Counted from the stretch's first letter, positions 34,301 through 52,902 are shown. The stretch is 64,000 nt of DNA from Paralichthys olivaceus (GCF_024713975.1 NC_091095.1:360001-424000), one strand, 5' to 3'. Numbers and translations are program-made. Notes: generated by a model from the sequence alone, not told the origin.

Positions 34301-37279
34301 CCCGCAGCAGTAAAGTGACTGATGGTTTGACCTGATGTTTAGCTTCAGTCTGAACCGAACCAGCTGTGAACGAGTCCTGAGTTTTCATATTTTCATGAGT
34401 GAACTCCTCCCACTTGATTTCCTTTGTTGTTGCAGTGCGATCTTCACAGGAGCCTTAGAATCTATCAGGTGATTGATGTGAATGTAAACTGTGGCTGCAG
34501 GTCTGTTGCTGGGCAGGATGGGAGAACGAGGGGCTCCGCTGGTCAACGTCTGTCAGTGCATCAACGAGTGCGTCATGAAAATCATCAATGCTGCTGTTTG
34601 GTGAGTTTCAACCACGAACAGCTTCTATGTCAGTTTCACGATTCTTTAACGATGCTGTGATTGTTTAAGACGAAACGTTGATCGGTTGTTCTCATGTGGA
34701 ACCGACACCGTCCACAGTTCAGTGAAGACGTCACTCTGACTCTGGACAGAGTCGTCGTGACGGCCTCAGCGTCTCACTGCTGACTGATCTCTGGGTAATT
34801 GACCCGATGACCTGTCAGCTGGTGAAAACGTGCTGGTGGTGACATCACTGATTTAGGGCTCCTCCCACTGCAGCTTCAGCCCCTGAGCAGATTAGAAACA
34901 GCAGCAGAGTCCGAACATGACTTAATGAGCTGAGCTGCTGCTGAGTGCTGGGTGTTTATATCTGTGGTGGATATTCATGGTGCCCAGAGGATGATGACCC
35001 CTTGACTCCTTGACGTCTTTAGTATCATCAGGCCAAAGAACAGAGAAAGAAATATAGAACTCTGACTGTCAGATTGTCATCTGTTCCTGCTCTCCAGAGG
35101 ATAAACCCTCAATGACTCCATGACTTTGTCCTCTCAGGTACTTTCCTTTTGGGATCATCTTCCTGGTGGCCGGGAAGATCCTGGACATGCAGGACCCGAG
35201 CACCCTGGGGAAGAAGCTGGGCTGGTACGGCATCACCGTCCTTGCCGGCCTCTTCGTCCATGGACTCATCCTGCTCCCTCTCTTCTACTTCCTCCTCACC
35301 AGGAAGAACCCCTTCACCTACATTCGTGGGCTGCTGCAGGCCCTGGTGATCGCCCTGGCCACCTCCTCCAGGTCAGAGTCAGGGACAGTCCTTGTTGAAC
35401 CTGCCGCCCTGCAGATGTGTTTTCTTGGAAGTTTTATTTGAATGGTGTCCGTCCCCAGCTCTGCCACGCTGCCCATCACCATGAAGTGTTTGTTGGAGAA
35501 CTGCCAAGTTGACAGACAGATCGCTCGCTTCGTCCTTCCTGTTGGAGCCACCATCAACATGGACGGCACAGCGCTGTACGAGGCGGTGGCTGCCATCTTT
35601 ATCGCTCAGGTTAACGACTACGAGCTGGACTTCGGTCAGCTGGTCACCATCAGGTAAAACTTCAATTCAATTCAGTTGTATTTGTGTAGCACCAAATCCT
35701 AACATCCATGATCTCCAGACTCTTCACAGAGAAGGTGAAGAGCTTCAGATCTTCTTCATCTAGAGAAACCAACAGTTGAACACTGAGCAGCACTTTGAGA
35801 CTGTGGAGGAGAAACTCCTCATTAACAGAGAGAAACCTCAAGAACCAGAGTCAGTGTGGAGACATCTGCCTCCACCGGGGGAGGAGAGAGGGGGGGAGAG
35901 AGGGGAGAGAAGAGAGACATGAGGAGGAGAGAGGGGAGAGAAGAGAGAGAGATAGTGGGGAGGGGGAGAGACAGGTTCAGTGGTCTAAATGGTCAATCTA
36001 CGACTCTATGAATCATAACGTCCTGCTTTGGACCCACAGTTGGACAGTTTTTATTTAGTCTTTATTCAGTGAGTGAGTTGGAAGAACTAACTTTGGGAGA
36101 ATCTCAACACTGATCGCCTCACGGAAAGTTTTTGCTCAAGATTTAAAGATTTCCACCTGTTGTCCGGCAGCATCACAGCTACAGCCGCTAGCATCGGTGC
36201 AGCAGGGATTCCCCAGGCTGGGCTGGTTACCATGGTGATCGTACTGACATCTGTGGGGTTACCTCCAGACGACATCACACTCATCGTGGCCATTGATTGG
36301 ATCCTGTAAGTACCGGTACTCATGATGAATTGTAAAGTTTCATGAGGTGAAAGAGGAAGTGAATCAGATATAGAATCCGTTGTCTGAAGTTGTTGTGGTC
36401 TCACGATGTCTCCTCGTCTCCTCCGCCTCTGCAGGGACAGATTCCGGACCATGATCAACGTCCTTGGCGACGCCCTAGCTGCAGGAATCATCGCCCACCT
36501 CTGTCGGAAAGATTTCCCTCTGAGTGAAACTGGAAAGGTAAAAACAACATCCTGACACAAACTAAGATCCAGGCTGAGGTCAGACTGTCTCTCAGTGGAT
36601 GATTCAGAGATCAACATGAGGACAATCATTATATAGAAGTAGCCTTTAGCTCAGAGAACAGAATCCAGATGTTTTCAAACGTGAACTCTGGAGAATGTCT
36701 GCACTAGTCGGGACTCTCCATGGAGATGATCTTTCACATGTGAAGAACACAGCAGGACACACGTGACACAAGCGTTCAGGTGAGGGGGGGGTCATAGGAA
36801 CTAGGGCTGGGCGATATGACTTCAAATCATATCACGATTATTTCAAGTTAAGATACATCTTCAGTGAATTGCTCAGCCCTAATAGAAATGTACTTTTTAT
36901 TAAATAAAACACACCCCCCCCCCCCCGGCATCGGTTCTTATCACCAAAAGTTAAGAGTCTCCTCGTCTTTCCAAGCTGACGTCTTCGTCTGTGTCCAGGT
37001 TCCTCTTCTTCATCCTGAGATATTCTTGTTCTTTATTTACTGAAGAAAACTACAGTGCAACCAACTGCCACTGTGTGGCGCTAACATGTGTTCTCTTGTG
37101 CATCTCTCTGTTTCCAGCCTGTGCCGTCCTACGGAACACAGACTCCTCACAACTCCCACAGCATCAACGTGCCGATGACGGAGATCCACACACACAAAGA
37201 CTGTATGTTCGAGACAATGGGTGACTCAGCAGGTGAGAGACACGCCCACACCGTCTACTACAACATCTGTCAGGTTTGA
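28338..37279 (+). CDS. Excitatory amino acid transporter, EAAT5/6/7 group (SLC1 family)
   Basis: Sodium-coupled glutamate/aspartate transporter with an associated anion conductance, plasma membrane. Eleven coding exons: 28338-28589, 31079-31158, 31982-32197, 33541-33583, 33657-33864, 34501-34600, 35138-35371, 35459-35653, 36171-36305, 36435-36537 and 37118-37279. All phases match, giving 575 residues. Family signatures: [12 protein letters not shown] after TM1, the Ser-rich [12 protein letters not shown] hairpin (HP1), [10 protein letters not shown] in TM7, [11 protein letters not shown] in HP2, and [12 protein letters not shown] in TM8 with the Asp and Arg expected of acidic amino acid carriers. 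Residues CRRNGLL and CRKDF match EAAT5 best. Position in a 19p13-like block suggests slc1a8 or slc1a9 rather than slc1a7, which is inference. The C-terminus ends YYNICQV if the GTGAGA at about 37232 is not used as a donor. An internal ATG at 28422 is an alternative start. Confidence 0.92.
29650..29950 (-). repeat. Dispersed repeat, copy D2
   Basis: Inverted relative to 22731-22960 and matching it block by block, ending in GACTTTCTGAAGGCAGCC. This copy is slightly longer and includes a duplicated TCCTTTCCTA segment. It lies in intron 1 of the glutamate transporter. Confidence 0.7.
31165..31858. repeat. CCCTACTGCTCCCTACTGAA minisatellite
   Basis: About 690 bp of 10-bp-based units (CCCTACTGCC / CCCTACTGAA / CCCTACTGCT), often paired into 20-mers, with C-rich variants (CCCCCCACTGAA). 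Fills most of transporter intron 2. Confidence 0.94.
32620..32710. repeat. Short GTGGAGTACTG repeat
   Basis: About five degenerate copies of GGAGTACTGKGGTACT in transporter intron 3. Confidence 0.7.
33430..33500. repeat. AT-rich TATACA microsatellite
   Basis: Imperfect (TATACA)n / (ATAT)n run ending about 40 bp before a transporter exon. Confidence 0.85.
35665..35980 (+). repeat. Fish interspersed repeat followed by GA-rich tract
   Basis: Begins with an AATTCAATTCAGTTGTATTTG block and GTAGCACCAAATC. It continues with GCAGCACTTTGAGAC, AGAAACCTCAAGAACCAGA and CATCTGCCTCCACCGG blocks, then a purine-rich tail (GGGAGAGAGG, to about 35980). From memory this block order matches a repeat widespread in spiny-rayed fish. 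It lies in a transporter intron. Confidence 0.7.
36803..36882. mobile_element. hAT-like MITE fragment
   Basis: Starts TAGGGCTGGGCGATATG and ends GCTCAGCCCTA, giving short imperfect terminal inverted repeats about 80 bp apart. The GGGCTGGGCGATATG block is, from memory, a common hAT-type end in fish genomes. A poly(C) run lies just beyond (about 36913-36927). Confidence 0.55.
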
Positions 37280-40200
37280 TGGGAACAGACGGCGCCTCGT
37301 CACACGTCAGCGTCCAGGAGAGTCTGGACGAGTCCGGTCGAGTCTCAGTGCCAAGTTAACAGGAGCTTTAAGAAGTGAGGGATTCTGGAAACGGAGCAAG
37401 ACGCTCCTTCTTAGCGTGATGGAGACAGTTCAGGACGGGACCTGTGGTTGGACTGGAGCTTCAGTTGTTTCCTGCTCACTGAGGAAAGAGAGTGTGAGGG
37501 GTCAAAGGGCAAACAGACCATGACATCGCCCTCAACCCTAAGGAGCTAACTTTGAGATAGTATGACAGCGTCTCTGGTTGATGTCGAAGCGATGAACAGA
37601 TGAACACGAGCCTGATCTGCACTGGAGGATTATGGGAACACAACAAGCCTCCCTGAGCACCTGTAGGTTCCTCATCTGGTCCGACAGCTCCACCTAGAAG
37701 ACAGAGTCACCTCATGGTCCCTGTCCTTTCGGTTCTCTCAGGTGGAGTCGGTGTCATTATCTCTACCTCTTGGTGCCAGAACTCCACCGGAGGGTTTTCA
37801 CTGTATCTGTGGCCCAAGTTTTAGTTCGGTCCCAGATACAATTTTGGCCCCAAGACCTGATGGACCAGCACTCGTTGGACTCAGTTCTGAACTAGAACGT
37901 TCAGCAAAGGGCCGATGATCTGAAGACAGTAGAGACCACTGAAGAAACCACATTGATCAAATGTTCAATTTCTTGTTTCACCCAAATAAGCTAAAAATTT
38001 GGATCCACGAACAAACAAGATCCGTCAGCTGGTGTTTTGTCTGGAATCGACCAACAGGATGAACTCCTTCGTGTAGCCGTTTGTTCTCTTCTCTTATGTT
38101 CATAACTCAGGTGCTAACACTCATTTGGTTTGGACTGTGATTGGTCGGTGCTCACTGCTTCAGACTCTGAAGGGTTAAAGGGTAATCCGCCCAATCAGAC
38201 AGCTGAATGAATCAAGTGCTCTTCATCTCGCAGACTCCTCCTCCTCCTCCTGGTTTGTATTTGTCCGCATGCTGGCATGCATTCTAACTGACTTCATTGA
38301 AGTCGACGTGCTTTACTTTCTTCTTGTTTTGATTGAATGTTTCATCGTAAACTAAGTGCTGTAGGGATTATGGGAATTTACCACAGTCAGTAGCAGCAAA
38401 CATGAACAGATGCTAGTTTGAGTTGCGGCTCATCTCTCGAGACAAATCGCTTCAATAATGTTCATTGATGAACAGAGGAAACTCGAACCCTGTTTCCAAA
38501 CTGCATCTAGTCCCAGTGGCTCATTTAAATCGAATTCAAATCAAATTTTATTTGTATAGCCCAAATTCACAAAACACATTTTGCCTCAGAGGGCTTTACA
38601 ATCGGTACAGGGAGAGACACCCTCTGTCCTGAGACCCTCGGTTCGAGTGAGGACCAGTTTAAAGGTGGTGAATATAACTGCAGTTATTTCATTGGATTCT
38701 TTTAATTTTTGGTTGTATTTAATTTGAGAGATCCAACAATTCTATGACAAAAAATTATTTAAATAATAATAATCAAAAACAATTTGTAGTCACTTAAATA
38801 GATCAAATATTTGTATGTTTTTGTGAAGTGCTCCTTGACCTGATTTCACTGTTGTAGTCGTGTTGTTTCAGTAGAATTCAACGTGAAAACGTAGATCTGC
38901 CTTAACGTTGACCCTCATTTTAAACCTCAATGTTCATCTGCCAACGCAAACCGTCAGCCCGACAACCTGCAGCATTTTCAACCGTTTCCTCAAACTTCAT
39001 CGTGTTTACACATGATGTTTTTTAATTAAGAAATATGTTTGTGTTGTTTATGTTCATTTATATTTGCAAACTGTGAATAAACGTTGTTTTCTCTTTCACT
39101 GACACTGAAATGTTTCTGATTGAACCTGCAGGTTTAATCACAGCAGTTTTTCCCCCTCGGACCTGCAGTACTTTAGTTTGACTCTAGGTGTAAATGTTTT
39201 TTGTGTACGATGTTGATCCAGGTTAAACCTGCCGATCACACAATGTCAGCTGGGATTGTCTCCAGATCCTCTGACACTCAGGTGATCGTTCGTGTAGACG
39301 ATGGTTTTACGTCTGAGTTCATTTCAGGGATGTGAGTCAAAAACAAACTGAAATCAACCAGAACGTTAGACATTGAATGAAAACACGAGGATGTGAACAC
39401 GTAGAGTTGAAAACAAAGTGACATCATCTCTGCTGCTATTTTTACCCTCACACAGACCTGCAGCCATTAATCCAATCATTGAGCGTGAGGCTGCACGGGA
39501 CTGAATCCCTGCGACGACACGCAGCCACAGGTGCCTCAGCTGCTAATCCTGCTCCACAGATTAACGAGGAGGAAGGTTCACTGAGGGGCTCTGCCTCAAG
39601 GACGCTCGTGGAAACATTCAGTTTCCACTGCCGACTTCAGAATAATAGAAATAACAATTAAATGAAAGAGACAGGGGCCCACACAGAGGGAGCATCAGGT
39701 CCCTGGTTCAACTGACCCCAACATTTAGTGTTTGTTGTTCTCCTTCACCCTGTTTCCTCTCTATTCCACTAATTCTTTCAAAATAAAGGTCTAATATTAG
39801 TCAGAAGCTCTCCATCTCGGGGAGGAACTGATTCAAACGTTCACAGTAACGTCTCAAGACGAGAATCAGAGTGAAGCTAAAGGATGTTTCAGGAGTATCT
39901 GTGGTTCGCAGTTCACAAAGCAGCCTCTAGGGGTCACCAGCAGAATGACAGACTGAGAACACAGAGAAAGACACGGCAGGTTTAATTGGTTTAATTCAGG
40001 AACAAAGTTTGTTGATGTGAAACAATGATAAGTTTTAAATTCACAGAGAAAACAAAGAATCTTTAATATAGAACATAAACACATGTTCACTTTGAATTCA
40101 TCTCCAACAGATTTTTGAAATAGAAAAATATATCTTTTCACACTGCGGCTCAAGATTGATTCATGACAGAGATGAATCACAAATGCTAAAATATTTTCTA

Positions 40201-40428
40201 AGCAACAAGTAAAAGTCGTTTCAGTGCTGTGATATATTCTTATGATATTAGAACGTGTTCTAATAGGAGATGATACATAAAGAGGATTTTACATGAGGTA
40301 GATCATCTGCGGCTCTGAGATCTGTGGAGCTTCACAGTGTAAACGCTCCATCAACATTCTGCTGTCATTTTTATACATGTTTCTGATTATTGACCCGTCA
40401 CCACAACAAGATCCATCACAAGTCAACT
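37280..40428. other. Intergenic DNA between convergent transporter and tetraspanin genes
   Basis: Includes the transporter 3' UTR; the polyadenylation site is uncertain (candidates include AATAAA near 39076). No other gene was recognised. One fish repeat fragment is at 38530-38645. Confidence 0.5.
38530..38645 (+). repeat. Fish SINE-like repeat fragment
   Basis: TTTTATTTGTATAGCCCAAA, then TTTGCCTCAGAGGGCTTTAC and ACACCCTCTGTCCTGAGACC. From memory, these blocks in this order match a very common interspersed repeat of spiny-rayed fish. Confidence 0.75.
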
Positions 40429-43400
40429 TTATTCGTCATCGTCAAAGTTTGCAAATGCAGGAAACCAGAGACTGTCCTTCCTCTCAGACCTGCTCCTCTC
40501 TGCGTCCTCTCTCTGCTGCTGTCTCACTTTCTTGATCCTGGAGGTCTGAGCAGCAGCGAGACTGATCATGCAGACCTGCAGGAGAACCAGACCTTCAGAG
40601 ACCAGAGCTGCTGCCGTCCACCAACATCACAACCTGTTCACAGACTTATAGACTCACAGCTTATTAACTTATGATGCTGGTTAATCAGAGGTCTGTTTTC
40701 ATAGTGAGGTTTGGTCTAACCTCTGTGGTCTAAACCCTGTAATGTAACCTCTGTGGTGTAACCTCTGTTGTCTAACCCTTTGTGGTCTAACCTCTGTGGT
40801 CCAATCTCTGTGGTCTAACCTCTGTGTTCTAACCTCTGTGGTCTAACCTCTGTGGTCCAATCTCTGTAGTCTAACCTCTATGGTCTAACCTCTGTGGTCT
40901 AAACCCTGTAATGTAACCTCTGTGGTGTAACCTCTGTTGTCTAACCCTTTGTGGTCCAATCTCTGTGGTCTAACCTCTGTGACGTAACCTCTGTGGTCTA
41001 ACCTCTGTGGTCTAACCTCTGTGGTCTAACCTCTATGGTCTAACCCTCTGTTGTCTAACCCCTGTGGTCCAACCTCTATTGTCTAACCTCTGTGGTCTAA
41101 TCTCTGTGGTCTAACCCTCTGTGGTCTAACCTCTGTGACGTAACCTCTGTGGTCTAACCTCTGTGGTCTAACCTCTGTGGTCTAACCTCTGTGGTCTAAC
41201 CTCTATGGTCTAACCTCTGTGGTCTAACCTCTGTGGTCCAACCTCTATTGTCTAACCTCTGTGGTCTAATCTCTGTGGTCTAACCTCTGTGGTCTAACCC
41301 TCTGTGGTCTAACCTCTGTGGTCTAACCCTCTGTGGTCTAACCTCTGTGGTCTAACCCTCTGTGGTCTAACCTCTGTGGTCTAACCCTCTGTGGTCTAAT
41401 CTCTGTGGTCTAACCCTCTGTGGTCTAACCTCTGTGGTCTAACCCTCTGTGGTCTAACCTCTGTGGTCTAACCCTCTGTGGTCTAATCTCTGTGGTCTAA
41501 CCCTCTGTGGTCTAACCCTCTGTGGTCTAACCTCTGTGGTCTAACCCTCTGTGGTCTAACCTCTGTGGTCTAACCCTCTGTGGTCTAATCTCTGTGGTCT
41601 AACCCTCTGTGGTCTAACCCTCTGTGGTCTAACCTCTGTGGTCTAACCCTCTGTGGTCTAACCTCTGTGGTCTAACCCTCTGTGGTCTAATCTCTGTGGT
41701 CTAACCCTCTGTGGTCTAACCCTCTGTGGTCTAATCTCTGTGGTCTAACCCTCTGTGGTCTAACCCTCTGTGGTCTAACCTCTGTGGTCTAACCCTCTGT
41801 GGTCTAACCCTCTGTGGTCTAACCTCTGTGGTCTAACCCTCTGTGGTCTAATCTCTGTGGTCTAACCCTCTGTGGTCTAACCCTCTGTGGTCTAACCTCT
41901 GTGGTCTAACCCTCTGTGGTCTAACCTCTGTGGTCTAACCCTCTGTGGTCTAACCTCTGTGGTCTAACCTCTGTGGTCTAATCTCTGTGGTGTAACCTCT
42001 GAGACCAACCTCGAGCAGCAGCAGACCAGCCGTCAGACCGGCCACCAGCAGCAGGTTGTTCTTGGTCCACCACACGATTTTCTCCAAACAGCCGATGGTG
42101 AAAACGTCCTGAGCGGCCAAACGTTCCTCCAGCTGCTGCATCTCATAACCACACATGGTGTTCAGCACCGTCTGCAGGAGACACCGACACAGACCTGAGA
42201 CCAGACAGGAGCCCTACGTCTTTTTCTCTTCCCCACTTCCTGCCTGTGATGCAGGTCAAAATTCCTGGAACTAAATTTTATTTTGTCTGTTTTTCTAGAT
42301 TTTTTCTTAATAACAAAAAAATAAGTAAATAATCTAAAAATTGAGTCGTAGATGTTTTTTAATTTATTCTGACATTTGCTGAAAAAAGAAACTGCAGATT
42401 TCCACTGATACAGCGAGAAAGAGAAGAAACATGAAACTGTTTGCTGTAGCCTCAGAATATCTCATTCCTTCTCTCCATAGGATGAACCCTTTGACTCGCT
42501 GATTCCTCTGCCGCCACCACAGGACAAAACGTTTTAACAAAACCTTTAGAACAGATCGACCATAAAGAAACGTTTGCAGCTAACGCCCTGTGGTTCGTTA
42601 CTGATGAGTCGCAGCAGTTCAGTCAATTAATCCTTTTAAATCAGATCAATTAAGAACTGGACTCTTTGATCACTTTGATCATTTTGATCACTTTGATCAT
42701 TTTGATCACTTTGATCATTTTTACTGTTACAGACAAAATAAAATTCTAGTTTTGAAATTTCTCGGCCCTGATGATTATCACCTGTTTGAGCTGAAACTTC
42801 AAGTGAACAGATTTCAGATATCACAGCGCCCTCCTCAGACCTGACCTGGTTCTGCAGGAGGATGCAGCAGGAGAAAGGAACTCCACAGGCCTCCAGACTG
42901 GGGTTTGTCTCTGAACACTCGAAGTAAACGTTACGGGACCAGTCCTTGTAGCTCTCCACACCGCAGCACTGAAACTGGACAGACAAAAGTCAGTACCACA
43001 GCGCCACCAGCAGACGAACTGACACTAATCTTCTTCCTTCACCTTCTTCTGGATGAAGTCGATGGCGTTCTCCAGGTCCCTGTCCTCCCTATATCTGACG
43101 ATGGCCTTCATCATCAGCCTCTCCGTCCTCTCCATCACCTGAACCACAGACTGAGTTAGTTCTGACGTCTCCACATGTTCCAGCAGTGGACTCTAACTTT
43201 AAAGTTCTTATTCTCTGGTTCTCAGATCCATCACTTTTCCATTTAGGACGAAGGCGAAGCTGGAGCCAATCCTGATCCTTTGAGAGGCTGATCTCCGCCT
43301 GGACAACCCGTCCATCACAGAACCGTCGTACACATCAAACATTCATGCTCACATTCACCGCTCAAACCTAAATACTGCGTTTGGACAGAGGGAGGAATCA

Positions 43401-44076
43401 GGAGAACCTCCACATCCACCTTCAGGACAACTGCTGTAAACTACTTTTGTGACTTCAAATGTATTCCAACTTCCTGTCCCATTATATCGCGTTACCATGT
43501 CGGTGAAGCTATATCCCACGACTCCAGCGCCGATCTGCAGGAGCAGCACGACCACCAGGATCCCCAGGAACTGCAGGAGGTAACGGTGTGAGGTTACAAC
43601 AGTGACAAGTACTGAGCAGACCAGTGGTGTCCAATGGTGGAAAGTAACAATGAACATTCAGTCAAGTCTTTTTGAGCGACTCTTACTTTACATCACTGTT
43701 ATCATGACTGTAACATTTGTAAAGCACAGACTCAGATCTGTTCTCTGTCGTCTCCTGTGAATCATGTGACGTCCTCTGGGATTTCTCTGGTGACCCTTTG
43801 AGGGGCCCCGGGCCTGTGTTGAGAACCAGTGGACTAAACTACTTAAAGCTGCTTCAACAGTAAAAGGACTTACAATTAAATCCACAGCTTTAAGTTGTTT
43901 TTGAGTATTTTTACTCTGTTTAATTTGCATCTGACTCGGGTGTCACGTCATACCATCTTCAGCAGGCAGGTGGCGTTACGCAGTGACCCACAACACCCGA
44001 GGAACGTGATGAGGAACATCACCGAGCCAACGACGATCAACAACAGAGCTGGATCAACTGTTAGAGTGTCGACAAC

Positions 44077-44112
<36 letters not shown>

Positions 44113-44125
44113 ACACAAACACTCA

Positions 44126-44189
<64 letters not shown>

Positions 44190-44259
44190 CAGTAAATGTT
44201 GAAACATGTCACTTTTCGTTATTCATTCTCAGGAATGTTATCAGCAGATCTTTGTTTTT

Positions 44260-44316
<57 letters not shown>

Positions 44317-45902
44317 CCTGTCAGATCTTTGCTGAAGAATAAACGTTCACTTAAAAGACTCTTATACTTATACTCAGTTCTCTTTATTTCAGAAGTCTCG
44401 CAGAGTCAAATTTCCTCTACATAGGTCAGTCTCCCCCTGTCTCCATCAGTCTCCCCCTGTCTCCATCAGTCTCCACTTGTCTCCCCCTGTCTCCATCAGT
44501 CTCCCCCAGTCTCCATCAGTCTCCACTTGTCTCCATCAGTCTCCACTTGTCTCCCCCAGTCTCCATCAGTCTCCCCCTGTCTCCATCAGTCTCCCCCTGT
44601 CTCCATTAGTCTCCATCAGTCTCCACTTGTCTCCCCCTGTCTCCATCAGTCTCCCCCTGTCTCCATCAGTCTCCACTTGTCTCCCCCTGTCTCCATCAGT
44701 CTCCCCCTGTCTCCCCCTGTCTCCATCAGTCTCCCCCTGTCTCCATCAGTCTCCACTTGTCTCCCCCTGTCTCCATCAGTCTCCCCCTGTCTCCATCAGT
44801 CTCCCCCTGTCTCCATCAGTCTCCACTTGTCTCCCCCTGTCTCCATCAGTCTCCCCCTGTCTCCATCAGTCTCCCCCTGTCTCCCCCTGTCTCCATCAGT
44901 CTCCCCCTGTCTCCATCAGTCTCCATCAGTCTCCCCCTGTCTCCATCAGTCTCCCCCTGTCTCCCCCTGTAGGTGAGTGTCGTCGCCTCCATCCTCTCTC
45001 AGCTCCACAGTTAAAACATGTTTGTTTCCTGCTCAGATTATTTGTCTGTCGTCCATGTGACCGACCTTTCTCCTTGGCGATCTTGGCGTAGATCCCCACG
45101 GCGATGAGGGCGGAGCTCACAACCTGCAGAGTCACACAGAAGCAAACAGACAAGATGACATCATGGTGACATCAGATATGTGTAATTCAGTTTTGACTCT
45201 GAATAGTTGCAGATTTCTCCCACTTCATGATGACAGCGGACGTTGGTCCAGTAAACATCTGAGTCCACAGGTGAAACCTAATTCAAAGTATCTGAATCAC
45301 AGTTTGACTCGAATGAAAGTTAATGATATCTCTAATCATCTCCAGTGCCTTTTAGTATGAATCCTTTATAGATGCTAAATTGTCTGTAGTTATATATGAT
45401 CCAAAGCCTTTCAGCTAGAAAGTGGCAGCAACAGACATTTAGAGCGCCACCCAGTGTACGATGCTTAACTTTTAGAAAGTTGAGGTAATGCAGCGTGGTC
45501 TTGTTTCGTCCTGTCCATCAAAACGAAGACGCACCTGGTGAAGGTGTCAAAACCTGATTTGCTGCTGTTTGACTCGCTCGAGCGTAAATAAAGAATCTGT
45601 GAAACGTCAACGACGACAGTCTGAAGACGAGTCGACACAAGTTTCTGTGAATCTGTGAACATGAAGTTAAACTCAGCGTTGTTCAGTGTAAACTTTAGAT
45701 TAAACAGTGAATGGTTTTATAGTGTTGAAATGTTTTCTGATCCTCCTCTTCCTCGTGTTGGGTGTTGACCCTTGTGCTGTCAGAGTGGGTGTGGCTGAAG
45801 GTCTCGGATGTGAGGTGGTGGTCAGGTGTTTGGACGGAGACTCACCCAGAAGACGTAGCAGCAGACGAACAGCGTGTACTTGATTCCTCTGTATCCTCTC
45901 AT
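40429..45902 (-). CDS. C8-type tetraspanin, TSPAN33-like
   Basis: Four-pass membrane protein of the TspanC8 group, whose members escort ADAM10 from the ER and tune its substrate choice. Eight minus-strand exons join in phase: 45902-45846, 45123-45066, 44078-43954, 43570-43496, 43138-43043, 42974-42846, 42171-42010 and 40575-40429, giving 282 residues. The large extracellular loop has eight cysteines, including FQCCGVESYKDW, a lone Cys in YFEC, PFSCC, MCG and GCL. TM2 carries LLIVVGSVMFLITFLGCCGS. The short C-terminal tail (48 residues) ends in DDDE. The start MRGYRGIKYTLF was chosen because a stop lies two codons upstream in frame. The loop is closest to TSPAN33 in memory, but TSPAN10, 14 and 15 were not compared formally. 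Divergent from reep6, with 975 bp between the two ATGs. Confidence 0.9.
40690..42000. repeat. CTCTGTGGTCTAACC minisatellite
   Basis: About 1.3 kb of 15-16-bp units (CTCTGTGGTCTAACC, CTCTGTGGTCTAACCCT) with TAAT variants. It occupies nearly all of the last tetraspanin intron and reaches to within about 10 bp of the splice donor at 42009. Confidence 0.95.
42665..42722. repeat. TTTGATCA tandem repeat
   Basis: About seven copies of TTTGATCAC/TTTTGATCA in a tetraspanin intron. Confidence 0.85.
44080..44315. repeat. Two (CA)n microsatellites
   Basis: CA runs at about 44080-44186 (with TACA/AACA interruptions) and 44263-44315, adjoining the acceptor side of the tetraspanin exon at 43954-44078. Confidence 0.95.
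44418..44972. repeat. CAGTCTCCCCCTGTCTCCAT minisatellite
   Basis: About 550 bp of 10-bp modules (CAGTCTCCAT, CTGTCTCCCC, CTTGTCTCCA) in a tetraspanin intron. It is strongly pyrimidine-rich on this strand and open in all three frames, with no protein signature. Confidence 0.95.
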
Positions 45903-46877
45903 CTCCTCTCAGCAGCTTCGTCCCCTCACACTGAGGAGACGTCTGATTCCTGTTGACATGACGGCAGGTCGACGTGTGGTGGCCTGCACGATGCATTCCT
46001 CCCCAGAGGCTCAACCAATCCTCTTCACACCTTCTGGTTTTACTGAAGTCCTGTTAGCGCCGCCTGGAGGCTGTGGTGTTCATTACAGCCACAAAGGGAA
46101 CATCACTCAGAAGAGCTCATTCCTCCATCACCGCATCAAATCACACAAATATCAGTTCTCTGAATATCCAATGATTCAAATCAAGATCCATCCACAATGT
46201 TAAAGAGAGAGATTCAAAGTTCTTGGATCTGCATCAAAGTTATATTTGCTCATGGACACAATTAACATAAAATAACTAATGAAACCAAACTGATGAGAAA
46301 CACTTAAACAAACATCAGAGATGAGAACGAGCTGAAACAACACAAACATTTATTTAACGTCTACTTTGATTTTCAGTTTGGTCCATGTCCCATCTGCTAA
46401 CATGGAGGAGGCGGAGTTTTCGTGGCAATTCTACAATCCCACTCTGACAACGAGGAACGAGACAAGAATCTTTTACAGTATTGTCACAAGACAAAGGTTG
46501 GTTTGTGATGTGCACACGATGGGAAGCTGCCCCCCCCCTCAGAATCCTCTGATGACATCAGGGCAACGATGTGATTGTAGTTGAGCCAATCAGGTGAAGA
46601 TTCAATCAGCTGCACAGGATTCAATCATGATCAATCACAGAGGAAATGAACATGAGACATTCTGCATGATCAACATTTCCCTTACAGAGTTTATGATCTG
46701 TACTGCAGCCAGACACCAGGGGGCGATGTTAACCAATGGCTTCACATCTCTCCTCCCTCTCTCCTCCCTCTCTCCTCCCTCTCTTCCTGTATTAATCTGA
46801 GGATTACTCACTGTGTTGTATTCGCTCTGGCTGCTCTCCTGTGACCCCTCAGCTGTTTGAGGACCTGACTGAGGACC
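45903..46877. promoter_or_regulatory. Divergent intergenic region, tetraspanin / reep6
   Basis: 975 bp separate the two start codons. Much of it is a repeat (46262-46735), so the shared promoter candidates are the unique flanks (about 45903-46260 and 46740-46877). A tandem CTCCCTCTCTC stretch lies at about 46749-46785. No clear TATA or CCAAT box was identified. Confidence 0.45.
46262..46735 (+). repeat. Dispersed repeat, copy C, split by an insertion
   Basis: 46262-46432 matches copies A and B up to GGAGGCGGAGTTT, and 46690-46735 resumes with CTGCAGCCAGACACCAGGGGG. The intervening 255-260 bp is absent from A and B. Its edges share GAGTTT, suggesting a nested insertion with a short target duplication (inference). 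Confidence 0.65.

Positions 46878-52902
<6,025 letters not shown>

Noticed and set aside
41950-42009. C-terminal read-through of the tetraspanin frame into repeat DNA
   Set aside because: A phase-0 splice to 40575 gives a plausible tetraspanin tail, whereas the read-through translates minisatellite.
44477-45091. Ser/Pro/Leu-rich ORFs of 149-204 residues
   Set aside because: Tandem repeat inside a tetraspanin intron, open in every frame; the real gene is on the other strand.
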